A DNA stretch of 64,000 bases. Source: Asparagopsis taxiformis. Its lineage: Eukaryota > Rhodophyta > Florideophyceae > Bonnemaisoniales > Bonnemaisoniaceae. The DNA is taken from NCBI GenBank assembly GCA_030407315.1, contig JALQPE010002422.1:1-64000 (forward strand), written 5' to 3'. The notes under the pieces were generated by a model. It was given only the letters and a program-made list of their open reading frames with translations. It was not told the DNA's origin and did no database searches. Both the position numbers and the translations under genes were made by a program. Shown here in pieces: positions 12,001-23,102 of this stretch (its first letter is position 1; each line of letters opens with the position of its first letter).

Positions 12001-13246
12001 TGTAGATGTAGCATTTTTAAGCTGTTCGTTTAGATAGTAAGGGATAGATGGTGTAGTGCGCAACACTAGAGAACAACGCTGTGCAGGACAACATGTTTGT
12101 TCGGCGTAAATCGTCATATGTTCCATTTGGACTATTTTGGCAGCTCACATGCATCAACCTGAATATTAAGACTCTGGACTGGCACACTCAAGTATCTGGA
12201 TACGCTTGAGCAGTGGCAGGGGCGCAAGAGCCGGTCCAAGTTTTTGTACAAGGCACGTTGACACACTGCATTCACTTGATTGACACCCGAGTGCAACGAC
12301 TGGCTCGCTGTCCAGGGATGGGGGACTGCTGCGCAAGTGTTCAATACATCTCAAGATGCAGTTCAAGAATAAACATTTCAACGTTATCCGGCTCACGGTC
12401 TCAGTTGGTCAAGTCATGGATCACAGGGTGTGGTGAAAAACCTCTTTGTTTACATTGTCTCAATAGCGAGGTCGACGATATTGCGACCTCGTTACTGGGA
12501 CGGATTGGCATCACCGAGTGTGACAGACTGGAAGATGTGATTGGGCAGGAGCGAGGTGTGTGTGAAGGATAGTAAGAAACAGCGAGGTGGGTGTGTGGAA
12601 GGTGCGAATGGCGTCAAGTGATTGGCACAAGGGAGTTGAGCTCATCTGCGGACAGAGTATGGATGGCATCGTATGCCCGTTGGGACAGCCCGGGCGGAAG
12701 TGATCATGGGAAGCTCGTTTATGTATGTGTGCGGCAGTTGGGATTGGGCGCGACTGGACGGCGAATGTGGTCGAAGAATGGGCGCGGCGACTATGGTCAT
12801 GCTAAGTGGACCAACGCGGTGCGAGTCGAACCAGTTGATATATGAGGGATGTCAAGGCAAGGGGGCATTTAGACGGGCGAAAGGGTGCGTGTGACGCGAG
12901 TGGAAGGCGGTGAGGGAATGCATGCATGAATTGAGCGTGTGGGCGGACGAGGATTTGAGAAAACCTAATATGACAGTACATTGCGTGTGTGGTAGGCGCG
13001 TTGAAGTGTTACGGCGCATAAATCATCGGCGCCGATGGCTACGTCACAAACGGTGTAATCACCGCTGTAATCGGCGCCAACAGCATGTTATGGCTGCAGA
13101 CGCGACAGAATGTCGACTTCATCCTTAGAATGAAGTACGCTAATTAGCCATTCTGCCCAGCACCAGGTACGAAACTTGGGACTGGGCACGTCATTAGAGC
13201 TCTAGGGTAGGTAACAGAATATAAACTTATGTGGGAGGACGGGTTT
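9091..13246. other. no recognisable gene
   Basis: Frames of 60-140 codons occur on both strands with no recognisable motif, and none continues across a stop. The minus-strand frames at 9937-10618 have a hydrophilic, protein-like composition and may be a relic, but I cannot identify it. GC content rises from about 9.9 to 13.1 kb. Confidence 0.55.
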
Positions 13247-13447
13247 TCAGGACAAGCTGTCGGAACTGTAATTACTGTGTTTTCTTACAGCAAAGTCATC
13301 GTTAAGGCGGATTTGCTTTCTCAGGACAAGCTGTCAGAACTGTAAGTACTCTGTTTTCTTACAGCAAAGTCATCGTTAAGGCGGATTTGCTTCTCAGGAC
13401 AAGCTGTCGGAACTGCTATTCAGTTTTCTTACAGCAAAGCAGTTTAC
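13247..13447 (+). repeat. 74-bp tandem repeat, about 2.7 units
   Basis: Units start TCAGGACAAGCTGTC at 13247, 13321 and 13394. Each contains the half-palindrome CTTACAGCAAAGTCATCGT, followed by TAAGGCGGATTTGC instead of the second arm. Confidence 0.85.
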
Positions 13448-13455
13448 CCCGGTTG

Positions 13456-13591
13456 CTTACAGCAAAGTCATCGTAACGATGACTTTGCTGTAAGAAAACA
13501 AAACATTACAGCAAAGTCATCGTAACGATGACTTTGCTGTAAGAAAACAAAACATTACAGCAAAGTCATCGTAACGATGACTTTGCTGTAA
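13456..13591. repeat. three copies of a 37-39-nt palindrome
   Basis: Copies lie at 13456-13494, 13506-13542 and 13555-13591. Each has the arm CTTACAGCAAAGTCATCGT (or this arm less its first base), one central A, and the exact inverted arm. Each spacer reads AAAACAAAACA or nearly so. Confidence 0.9.
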
Positions 13592-13624
13592 GAAACCATG
13601 GTAAACCAACTTCTCTGTAAGCAT

Positions 13625-14395
13625 ATGAGAGGGACTGATGTTTCTCACTCGGGAAGAAGAAGGAGACGATTTCGGACCTCGCGAAAAAGGCTGCAAAGTG
13701 GTCTGAAACGGTTGGGGTGGTTCTAGGGAGCACTAAACTTGTTTTAATTGCACTCAAGCTTTCTCGCTTGCGTGGAAGGGTTGGTATAATTCATCGATTT
13801 TTGGTCATCAGATTCTCACAACTGGAGATGTGATGGTCAAAATGGAACTTTGTCCGAATGATGTGCAAGTGGTCTGTAAGGGTTGGAGTGGGTCTAGGGA
13901 GTACGGAAAAGTGTTCTATGAGTTCGTAAAGCTGCTGGCTTGCGCATTAGGGCTGACAGAATGCATCGAGTTTTGGTCACCAGATTCCCACAACTGAAGA
14001 TGTGATGGCCAAAATTGAACTTTGTCGGAACGAAGTGCAAGTGGTCTGTAAGGGTTGGAGTGGGTCTGGGAGTACTGTAATGGGTTTTATTTGCCCTGAA
14101 AGCTGGTGGCTTGCGAGGTACAGCTTCCGAGTTCACTAATTTTTGGTCACCAGATTCTCACAACTGGAGATGTGATGGCCAAAATTGAACTTTGTCGGAA
14201 CGAAGTGTAAGTGATCCGTAAGGGCTGGAGTGGCTCTAGGGAGTACGGAAAAGTGTTTTATGTGTCCGTAAAGCTGTTGAATTGCGTGGTAGGGATTCCA
14301 GAATGCATCGACTTTTGGTCACCAGACTCCCACAACTGGAGATGTGATAGCCAAAATTGAACTTTGCAAGAACGAAGTGCAAGTGTTCTGGATGC
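13625..14395 (+). repeat. 171-bp tandem repeat, about four units
   Basis: The landmark GGTTGGAGTGGGTCTAGGGA recurs at 13710, 13881, 14053 and 14223 (spacings 171, 172 and 170). A further diverged copy lies at 16702-16890, directly after a transposon end at 16699. Short frames across the array are artefacts of the repeat. Confidence 0.85.
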
Positions 14396-15293
14396 CTTCA
14401 AGTGGCCTGGAAGCGTACTCTGGACAAGTTTTCGGACCTTGAAGAGGCTCAACTGCACAATGCTGATATTGAAATGAAACATTCATATAGTCCATTTTTA
14501 ACTAGAACTGCTGGAATGGATTGCGTAGCCTATAGAGGAGCAATGTAGTTATATAATAGAGCTAGAAGCATGCCTCAACAACCTATCTCTCATGCCTCTA
14601 GTTCTCCTTCATCATTCCAGTCTTCCTTCCTGTGACGCACCGCGCCTCTGGTGTCACTTCACACGCCCCTCCTGTGCATTAAATACCTGTCTACCACTTC
14701 CGTATTCTACTCATACCACCACCTTCATTTTACCCCATGCCTACCATCCTATCCTTTACCTTCTGTCCTTCAGTCCTAGGCTAACCTACTTCATAACCAT
14801 CGATGTAAGGTGAATATCTAGATTCCTACCTACTTGAGAGTATAGTTTATTATAACGGAAAACGGACGGTTTTGTATAGTCAATGTGCTACACAGCACCA
14901 GGAGTAGATTTTGCGCACCGATAATCTATGCTTGATATTGGAGAGACCGGCTTCTTGTAGCCTCGGAAAATGTGCAGGTAGTACCTTTCCAGAGGTCCTG
15001 GAGGTGTTCACACCAACTCTAGTCCATTTTAACGAGTTTGAATTTCGACCGCCAGAATCTCTGTCGTGAGAAAATGGTGGTCGAAATTTACCGTGCTGCT
15101 CTCCCAATACTGAACTTTTTAGGTAGTTCAGCCCGGGTGAACAAGACACAGATTGCTCTTCAAAGCCGCCCGAAGCCGTCGAAACCATCCTTCCACAATG
15201 TTCCCGACTTCAAAATTCCTATCTCACCCTTCCCAAAGTGAGAGAGGGACCAAGGTACCAGACGCTTACAGCTGAGGCAGTTTACCAGGGATG

Positions 15294-15582
15294 CTTACAG
15301 CAAAGTCATCGTTACGATGACTTTGCTGTAAGAAAAGAAAACATTACAGTGGGCGAAGGATTTTACCGGGTGAAAAAATCACCAAGAATTTTTTTACCGG
15401 GTAAAAAATCGTGGCTACTTTAATGAAACGTTTTCTTACAGCAAAGGAAACATTACAGTAGGCGAAGAATTTTTACCGGGTAAAAAATCACCAAGAATTT
15501 TTTTACCGGGTAAAAAAACGTGCCTGCTGTAATGTTTTCTTTTCTTACAGCAAAGTCATCGTAACGATGACTTTGCTGTCAG
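15294..15582. repeat. palindrome array with two 39-nt palindromes
   Basis: Palindromes at 15294-15332 (central T) and 15544-15582 (central A, one arm base changed) bracket copies of a smaller near-palindrome, TTTTTACCGGGTAAAAA, whose centre is G. In the array at 17.5-18.0 kb the same small palindrome has a central C, so the two arrays lie in opposite orientation. Confidence 0.85.
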
Positions 15583-16329
15583 CACCCGCGGTAAACTGCC
15601 TCAGCTGTAAGCGGTCTGGCTTCACCCTCTCTCTCATGTCTCTTGTCTTCCTTCATCCCAGCCTATCCCAACCTCCCTTCTATGTCGACTCCGGTGTCAC
15701 TCCAGCCGACCCTTCAGTGAGTGCAATCCTTCTCTACCACCGCCATAATCTACTCATACTATCCCCTTCATGTTGCTGCATACCTACCCTCCCATCCTTC
15801 CTGATTTTCCTACAATCCTAGGCTAGCCTACTTACCAACTATGTTGGTATTGAAGGCAGCTAGATTCCTAGTAACTCAAATCTATAGTCTGCTAAAAAGG
15901 GCGATTTGGTGTGGTCACTGTGCCACACGGCACCAGGAATAGAATCTGGCCACGGATACTCTATGCTTGATCTCAGAGAGAACAGCTGCGCCAATGCTCC
16001 GAAAATGTGCTGTCAGTACCTTTCCAGACGTCCTGGAGGTGCTCATGCCAGCTCTAGTTCATTTTAGGGAGGTTGAGTTTCGACAATCAGAATTTCACTC
16101 TTGAGGAAATTGTGTTTGAAATTTTGTGCACTCCTCCCGCCGTACCAGGCAGGGCACCCAGCCCAGACTGGGTTAGCACGACGCAGAGTGCTCCCCAACA
16201 CCGCTAACAGCCGTCCAAACCATCCCTCTGCCATGTTTTACGGCTTCACAATTCCTTGCTCACCCTTCCCAAGGTGAGGGAGGGACCAAGCTCCCAGCCG
16301 CTTACAGCTGAGGCAGTTTACCAGGGATG

Positions 16330-16368
16330 CTTACAGCAAAGTCATCGTAACGATGACTTTGCTGTAAA
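16330..16368. repeat. 39-nt palindrome, single copy
   Basis: CTTACAGCAAAGTCATCGT arms around a central A. It sits at the tip of a longer imperfect inverted repeat made of GCTTACAGCTGAGGCAGTTT on the left and the diverged complement ending CTGTAAGC on the right. Confidence 0.85.
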
Positions 16369-16629
16369 CATCTGGTAAACTGCTCCGTCTGTAAGCCGTT
16401 GGTCTCAACCCTCGATCTCATGTCTGTTGTCCTCCTTCATCATCTCCACATCCCTTCCTGCTAAGCATCACTTCTCTAGTGTCACTCTACCAGTCCTTTT
16501 CGTGCATGAAATACTTTTCTACCACTGCCATAGTCTACACATACTATTGCCTCTATACTTCTGCATGCCTACGCTTCCATCTTTCTCTCCCGTGCTAGGC
16601 TTAGAGAATATCCTACTTCCTGAAGATCA

Positions 16630-16699
16630 TTGTACAGTGAGGCAGTAAAAATCACTGTCTCACCGTACTGTCTGAGGCCCTCTTTTCAACACCGTAGTG
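16630..16699 (+). repeat. isolated right terminus of the CACTACGGTG family
   Basis: About 70 bp nearly identical to 23030-23100, ending CAACACCGTAGTG and followed by TATAAGG. Its left neighbour is unrelated, so it is a truncated second copy. It was inserted into, or left behind within, the 171-bp repeat, which resumes immediately after it. Confidence 0.7.
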
Positions 16700-17394
16700 T
16701 ATAAGGGCTGGAGTGGCTCTGGGGATTACAGAAAGGTGTTTTATCTGTCCGTAAAGCTTCTGGCTTGCGCATTAGGGCTGGCAGAATGCATCGATTTTTG
16801 GTCATCAGATTCTCACAACTGCAGATATGATGAATTTCGGCCATGGCCAAAATTCAACTTTGTCGGAACGACGTAGATTTGGACTGGATGCCTCCAAGTG
16901 CATGCACTTGAAAGTGCACTTAGTCCAAAAAATTGTCCAGAGTACGCTCCCAGGCGATGGCCTGGAAGTGTACTCTGGACAAGTTTTTGGACCTGGAAGA
17001 GGTTGAATTGCACAATGCTTGTGTTGAAATGAAACATTTATATGGCCCATTCTTTACTTGGACAGCTGAAATCCTATCTACTCGAGAGTAAAGTATATAA
17101 AAACTGGAAACAGACGGTTTTGTATTGTCAATGTGCCACAAGGCACCAAGAGTAGATTTTGCCCTCCGATAATCTATGGTTGATTTCAGAGAGGATAACC
17201 GCGTGCAGTCACAGGACATGTGTTACCAGATCCTTCCCAGAGGTCCTGGAGGTGTTCACACCAACTCCAGCCCACTTTAACGAGTTTGAATTTCGAAAGT
17301 CAGAATCTCTGTCGTGAGAAAATTGAACCATTTCCGACCACGTGGTAGAAATTTCGTACACTCCTCCAACCATACTAGACACAACACCCAGCTC

Positions 17395-18125
17395 AAACCG
17401 GGTGTAAACAACACAATGTGTTACCTAATGCCGCCTACAGCCGTCCATACCATTCCTATACCCTGTTTCCTGACTTCATAATTCCTTCCTCACCCTTCCC
17501 TAGGTCGGAAAAGGACGGAAGTCCCTGCCGCTTACAGCGGAAGCAATTTACCAGGGATGCTTACAGCAAAGTCATCGTTACGATGACTTTGCTGTAAGAA
17601 AATAAATCATTACAGCAGCCATGATTTTTTACCCGGTAAAAAAATTCTTGGCCACTGTAATTGAAACGCTTTCTTACAGCAAAGTCATCGTAACGATGAC
17701 TTTGCTGTAAGAAAATAAATCATTACAGCAGCCACGATTTTTCACCCGGTAAAAATTCTTGCTGATTTTTTACCCGGTAAAATTTCTTTGGCCACTGCAA
17801 TGGAAACGTTTCCTTACAGCAAAGTCATCGTTACGATGACTTTGCTGTAAGAAAATAAATCATTACAGCTGCCATGATTTTTTTACCCGGTGAAAAAATT
17901 CTTGGCCACTGTAATGGAAACGCTTTCTTACAGCAAAGTCATCGTAACGATGACTTTGCTGTAAGAATCCCCGGTAAACGGCTTCCGCTGTAAGGGGCTG
18001 AGAGTTCCGTCCCCCTCCCACCTAGGGAAGGGTGAGCAAGGAATTGGGAAGTCAGGAACATGGCTCAGCAGAACGTTTGTACGGCTGTGAGTGGCTTCCA
18101 GGAGCATTCTGTGTCATGTGTTATC
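17395..18125. repeat. fold-back element with four nested palindromes
   Basis: The outer arms are imperfect inverted repeats of roughly 150 bp. On the left CTTACAGCGGAAGC (17531-17544) precedes the core; on the right GCTTCCGCTGTAAG follows it (17980-17994), and the inversion continues outward through CACCCTTCCCTAGGT. The core holds 39-nt palindromes at 17560, 17673, 17813 and 17927, whose central bases alternate T, A, T, A. They are separated by a spacer containing the TTTTTACCCGGTAAAAA motif. Confidence 0.8.
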
Positions 18126-18424
18126 TCAGCAACGTCTCTTATAGTCGAACCTCACGGGTTGTCAAGGTCTAAAACTAGTCCCCCCTACGGTCTAGCTAGT
18201 GAAATCATGTAAAGTTGTAGACTAATACAAAAATGTAGCAATCAATAGGCTTAGTAGCACTAAACTATGACATGAAGGTCAGATGTATAGATGAAAATAG
18301 AAAGGTGGGCTAAGCGAATAATGTTGAGATGAGAAAGACAGAACTTCATAGCAGGGAACAATAGCATAGGTTTTAATACTTCTCGTATGCTATCTATTGC
18401 TCCTGTCATACTTTTAATATTCGA

Positions 18425-20750
18425 CGGTGTGGATGTGGTCCGTGAGGACGTCCTTCTCAGTCTTCAAGTAGATGTGGCCGCGCGTGGGCAGACCATAGAC
18501 TAAATTCTGCTCCCACAGGAAGATCTCCTCACCTGAAGCCGACCCCGTAATGGTAAAGGTCACCGCGATCAACTAAGACGGAATAGGGTGGCACATAAAA
18601 GTGGTTAACGGGAACCTTCCACATGTCGGCGTCCGTATGGACCAGGCATACATGACTATAAGGTGCAGCTACTATAAAGAACCCATCGGATCCGCTCGAC
18701 ATCATGAAATAGGATGGGGATTGGGTAGGTCCGACTCCTCAAAATTGGGATACTCAGAAGTCCGTGTGCCCATCCTGGTCCGCAGCCCCATCTGTTTTAA
18801 GAAGCAGCCGTAATCCTGTCTTCGGGAAAAAGACAGGATCCTCACCCTCCATTCCCAACTTCAAGAAATCCGCACAAACACCAAGAGCAAGCTCTGCCAC
18901 CAACTTGTTCCTGTACATATCCAAATTCCCCTCCTCCAGCTTGTCGCACAATTCACACCGCGGCAGGGGGAGTCGCCCACGACCACCATCTATGCGGTCC
19001 TTCGCAGCACCCACGTTGTGGATGAAATGCCACGGCGAAGGATCAAAACCGGGCTTGGCGAAATCTGGGGGCTCGTCCTGTGGTTTCCTGTCTTCATAAT
19101 CAGAATCAGACTGCTGGGAGGGTTTCTGTGGCTTTTCAACCTCCTCAACCAGCTGGAACTGTCGAGAAAAGTGACTGAAGAGGTCATGCGTCGCGCTACC
19201 AGCCGTGGACGACTGCAAGAGGCCTTCCACAACAACCACCCCCATGTTGTCCAGCAACGCCGCTTCACCGCAAAGTACTATTCCACCACCGAGTCCTCAG
19301 CACCTGGCGATGCAGCTGCCAGGAATGCTGCCGCCTTTATTTCCGCCCGCACCGTCTCTACCGTCGTAATTTCCATGTAGTACTTCATCGGGCTACCAGA
19401 CGCAATTGCGCTGGGGAGAACGGCGGCCACATTCTCATCGACGATACTGTCGGGAATAGGATTTTCATGGGCGTCGTCGAACTGGAGAATCGGCTCCCGA
19501 GAACGTCCTCTGGAAGCCGACTTGGATTTCTTTGACGACGACTTTGATGAAGTCTCACTGAGCTTCCTCTTTTAAAAGTACCAAATTTGGTAGAGGGCTC
19601 GGGCGTCGCAGAAGCGGTTTCCCAGTTGCGCTTCCCAAGGATGGAGCTTTTACCCGCATCCTTGGGTGCGCTCTCCAGCTCGACGACCTGAACAGGGCTC
19701 GCACCACCCGCCGTCGCTGTTCCACCACGACCGGAACGACTCTCTTTCAGGCAGGTACTCCTTTTGGGCATCACTTTCCCAGAAGTTTCCACTCCGGACG
19801 ATGCAGACACGACAGGGGTAGTGGCAGAAACAGAGGCAGCCTCGGAATAGCTGGAAGAATCTAATTGAGGTGGTACTACCTAAATTGGATTCTTCAAAGG
19901 CAAAGGAATGGAGGATGAAGGGATGGTCAGGGAAATGGAAGGGGAAGGGTTGGCGGAATCATGACCACATGTGACTGGGAGCGCAGCATGTGGGATGTGT
20001 GGGTCCACCACGTAAAATTGTTTCCGCATTTACATGTCGCGGTAGCCAGTTACGCGCAGGAGCATTTTCCTGGCGTCCTTTCAAAACATAGACTTCCGAT
20101 TGGGAAAGATGTTCTCAAACTTGGAGCCATTGGGAGGGCCTTCCTTGGGATGTAAGTCCGCTCAGAACCCCTTCTTGGGCACCATCAGCGCAAAAACTTC
20201 GACAACGCGTGAGTGAATGTCGAAGCTCTTGCTCGGGTCACCCACGCTGGGAATGGAGCCATCCAGCATCCTCAACACATCCGAAACGTTCCAATACTCG
20301 GCCACCTCCTTCACGTACCCGAAGATTTCCAACAAACCAGCAATCCATTCCTGCCCAATGGTACCAACCGAGTTCGGTTTCAGCCCGGCCCACCAACGGC
20401 TACAAGTGTAGTACGCCGTCATCTCGAGGTTGACACAATTTTGGACGTCCGGAGCACCCCTAAACGATCCGTTGAACAAAAATTTCACCGTACACCCAGC
20501 CAGATTCTCCGTCGAAGAGAACTGCACGAACTCTGGCCTGTTCGGAATAGTTTTCTGCAGCCAAATCCGTTTTCAAGAATTGCTCCATCGTTGCAGACTT
20601 CTTCAACCACTAGCCAACGACCTCTGATATTCACTTTGCGAGGTTCAACTTGCACTTCAGACGAACTATACTGGGCAATATTGATGCATGTCTCGCTTGC
20701 TGAAGGAGATTTACTCTTTTCCGCTACTTCTCCGCTATAGTGCAGAATTA
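18425..20750 (-). pseudogene. decayed 2OG-Fe(II) dioxygenase, paralogue of the gene at 38-41.4 kb
   Basis: The clearest part is the minus-strand frame 18754-19257 and its continuation through stops to about 18425. It has LRLLLKTDG, then HTDF (the H-x-D iron ligands), an FFIVAAPYSHVCLVH strand region, VPPYSVLVDRGDLYHYGVG (distal His) and the same upstream helix (ELALGVCADFLKL). The 38-kb protein has the same order: FLITGKG, HNDF, WVCPGSH, VPPRSVFIGHGHVQHAGAG. Upstream on the same strand are an acidic/Ser-rich segment (19385-19860, other frames, one TAG) and a block at 20162-20527 that may match the post-ParB region of that protein. No ParB domain survives here. Stops and frameshifts throughout make it a pseudogene. 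It lies inside the 14.4-kb nested element, so it may have been cargo. Confidence 0.6.
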
Positions 20751-22467
20751 TATTTCTCCGCCACTAAATTCAACCATTAAGAAACCTTTCCTGGCTTTCA
20801 TTCGATCCAATGAACTGTTTCACCACAATGATTTGTCCTATGCTCATTACTTTATGCACAATGATTGCTATTTCATCCGGGCTCGACCTACTCAATATCG
20901 TTTTGCTATCTTGTATCGCATTCCCTAAACACCATCCTGGCCAAGACGTATCCACTTCCGTTTGTTACGCAGTGATGCTCTAAGCACTAATACTGAATCT
21001 GATTTTCTCATGCACGTAGTTCCTACTCGTATACTCTACCATATTCTCGGCCCTATTCACAAGGTGAAAACACGATGTCTCGTTGAATCGTACTCGGTGT
21101 GATATCTTAAATTAGGATACATTTTTATATTGCAATGCAGACTCACTGCTCGCTTGAAACATGAAAATTATAAAAATTCTTCGACACTGCTGTTTCCTAA
21201 CCGCCACCATCCACGTGGCCCGCTTTGACTGCCTGCCAAGTGTACTCGGAGCATACAATGACGTTATCGATATATACCATCCACATCATCACTGGAAGCG
21301 CGGACTCCTCGTCCAGGAAAGTGCGCCATTTTTCTTACTCTTCACCTCCGCCTGTCCTGTAGGCCCCATATGCTAGTGTTTTTCCTATATTTCTGTAGTG
21401 ATGACGTCATTCTAGACAATAAAAGGCGGTAGAAGATACGATAATGTGCGCCTCCTCTGCCAGATCATGTGCTTCCAAGCGTAATTCGCAGCCTAGGTAT
21501 CGTTTTTCTGGGCCTCCCATCGCACCGCTCCGTTTCAAACTCATCCCTCTATTGTTCTCCTACACGTCATTTCCGCCCGTAGAGTACTACTTAAACGAAA
21601 GATTCTGGAAATCCCTGTTTCCATCTTCATATCCGTCGGAAACAAAGCAACAACCCTGGCCGTGGAAGCCGTATAGATCATCTAAACTGCTTCCAAAGCG
21701 TAAGTTTTAGATCATCAATACGGCTTCCAAGGCCAAAGTTGTTGCTTTGTCTCCGACGGATATGAACCATGATGGTACGTTTCCACAACTCACGCCACTA
21801 ACCCAGTTTTCTATTCGTTTTCTCTTTCTCAGGTTTCCAGTCGGTGAGTGTTCCACTTCTACTTTCATTTATCTTTCTCTCTTACCACTTCTCCACTAAT
21901 TTTCTTTTCTGCCTGTGAGTACATATCTCAATTTGGGATGCAATGGTATTTGTTAAGGTACGTTAGTCTCCTAATCACCATCAATTTCCCTCTCCAATTC
22001 AACGTCACTAACTTGTTTCCTTTCTATACATCATTTTTTCTTCTTCTCTTCATTTCCTAGCTTATTCATGCAGCTCAATCAGTTGATAGATTTCTAGACT
22101 TTTCTAGTAGTTTTAGTTTTACTCGTCGGAATAGTGTTAGTTGTAGTAGCATTTTTAACATAGGGATTGTTTATTCTCAATGTAGCCTGCGCAAATAAAC
22201 AAATCCAGAGTGAAGCTTCCCATATCGCACCCTCTTAGATTGCTACCTATCCTACCGCGTATACCTCTCGCTAGCTCATAGTCACTACGAAATAAAAATT
22301 CCTAGCCGTACTATTCTGTCCATTCCCATATGAATACCGTCCATGCCCCATCCTCATAGCGCTAGAACTGCCTTCCTCTACCCCAGAAAGATGCCCACGA
22401 CAGCGTGACGCTCCATCTCATCCACCACTCCCAGACACCGAATTTTACTATATCAGGACACTACTTT
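20751..22467. other. AT-rich gene-free region
   Basis: No coding signal or motif. The only marked structure is the long hairpin at 21628-21764; from 22440 the terminal region of the nested element begins. Confidence 0.6.
21628..21764. repeat. long imperfect hairpin (60-nt arms)
   Basis: The left arm begins CATATCCGTCGG and the right arm ends CCGACGGATATG. About 60 nt per arm pair with a handful of mismatches around a loop of about 16 nt. Transcribed, it would fold into a stem the size of a small-RNA precursor; it may equally be a small fold-back transposon. Confidence 0.75.
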
Positions 22468-23100
22468 TACTGTCTCCAGGTGCTGCCCAGGGCAGCACGA
22501 AATACTGTCTCCAGGTGCTGCCCAGGACAGCACAAAGTACTATCTCCAGGTGCTGCCCAGGGCAGCACAAAGTACTGTCTACAGGTGCTGCCCAGGGCAG
22601 CACAAAGTACTGTCTACAGGTACTGCCCAGGGCAGCACAAAGTACTGTCTACAGGTACTGCCCAGGACAGTGAAAATCACTGTCTCCAGGTACTGCCCAG
22701 GACAGTGAAAATCACTGTCTCCAGGTACTGCCCAGGACAGTGCACCGTGTTGGTTCCATCTATTGTCCCAGGCAGCGTATTTCACTATCCGGCCATGTTG
22801 CCTTGGCCAATACAAAACACTATCCGCCAACACTGCCCAGTATAGTAAATTACATCATATCCAACTATTGAATAAATCATTAATTTTTACTGTCTCCATT
22901 CACTGCCTCAGACAGTACTGTGAGACAGTGTTTTTTACTGTCTGCAGACAGTGTTCCGTACTGTCTGCCAGACAGTGCAAATCACTGTCTCCAAGTGTGG
23001 CATTAATTTTCATTTGCCGCATAGTGATTTTTACTGTCTCAGACAGTAAAAATCACTGTCTCGCAGTACTGTCTGAGGCCCCCTTTTCAACACCGTAGTG
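22440..23100 (+). repeat. right terminus of the nested element, with 35-bp tandem array
   Basis: From 22468 to about 22750 there are eight copies of a 35-bp unit built on ACTGTCTCCAGGTGCTGCCC, drifting to GACAGTGAAAATC variants. Toward 23100 these grade into the usual GACAGTAAAAATCACTGTC motif and the terminal CAACACCGTAGTG. The array resembles a minisatellite that grew out of subterminal transposase-binding repeats. Confidence 0.8.
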
Positions 23101-23102
23101 TA

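Larger units (their letters stand above)
14580..16630 (+). repeat. diverged 0.8-1-kb repeat units
   Basis: Three related units begin with a TCTCATG..CTCCTTC block near 14587, 15633 and 16416. Each runs through a CTAGGCTA..CCTACTT motif. The first two then reach a block around TTGTATAGTCAATGTGC or its variant and end in a palindrome array; the third is cut by the transposon terminus at 16630-16699. A partial further unit runs from about 17040. Length differences come from the number of palindromes per unit. Frames inside are short and motif-free. Confidence 0.7.
8713..23102 (+). mobile_element. nested 14.4-kb element with CACTACGGTGTTG ends and TA duplication
   Basis: The left end at 8715 starts CACTACGGTGTTG and the right end at 23100 is its reverse complement, CAACACCGTAGTG. 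Both are flanked by TA (8713-8714 and 23101-23102). Both ends carry dense subterminal copies of GACAGTAAAAATCACTGTC-like motifs. The flanking sequence is a single transposase gene broken by the insertion, which independently fixes both borders. No transposase is recognisable inside, so the element is non-autonomous or decayed. Its interior has several palindrome arrays, tandem repeats and a decayed 2OG dioxygenase gene. The CACTA start suggests En/Spm kinship, but the 2-bp TA duplication is not the usual 3-bp one. A further right end of the same family lies at 16699. Confidence 0.75.

Noticed and set aside
8715..16699. The nested element ending at the terminus at 16699 instead of 23100
   Set aside because: The sequence left of 8715 continues the transposase that stops at 23102, in frame, which identifies 23100 as the partner end; 16699 is a truncated second copy.
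13456..17965. CRISPR-like array
   Set aside because: Repeats are palindromes with repeated, not unique, spacers and irregular distances; the context is eukaryotic transposons.
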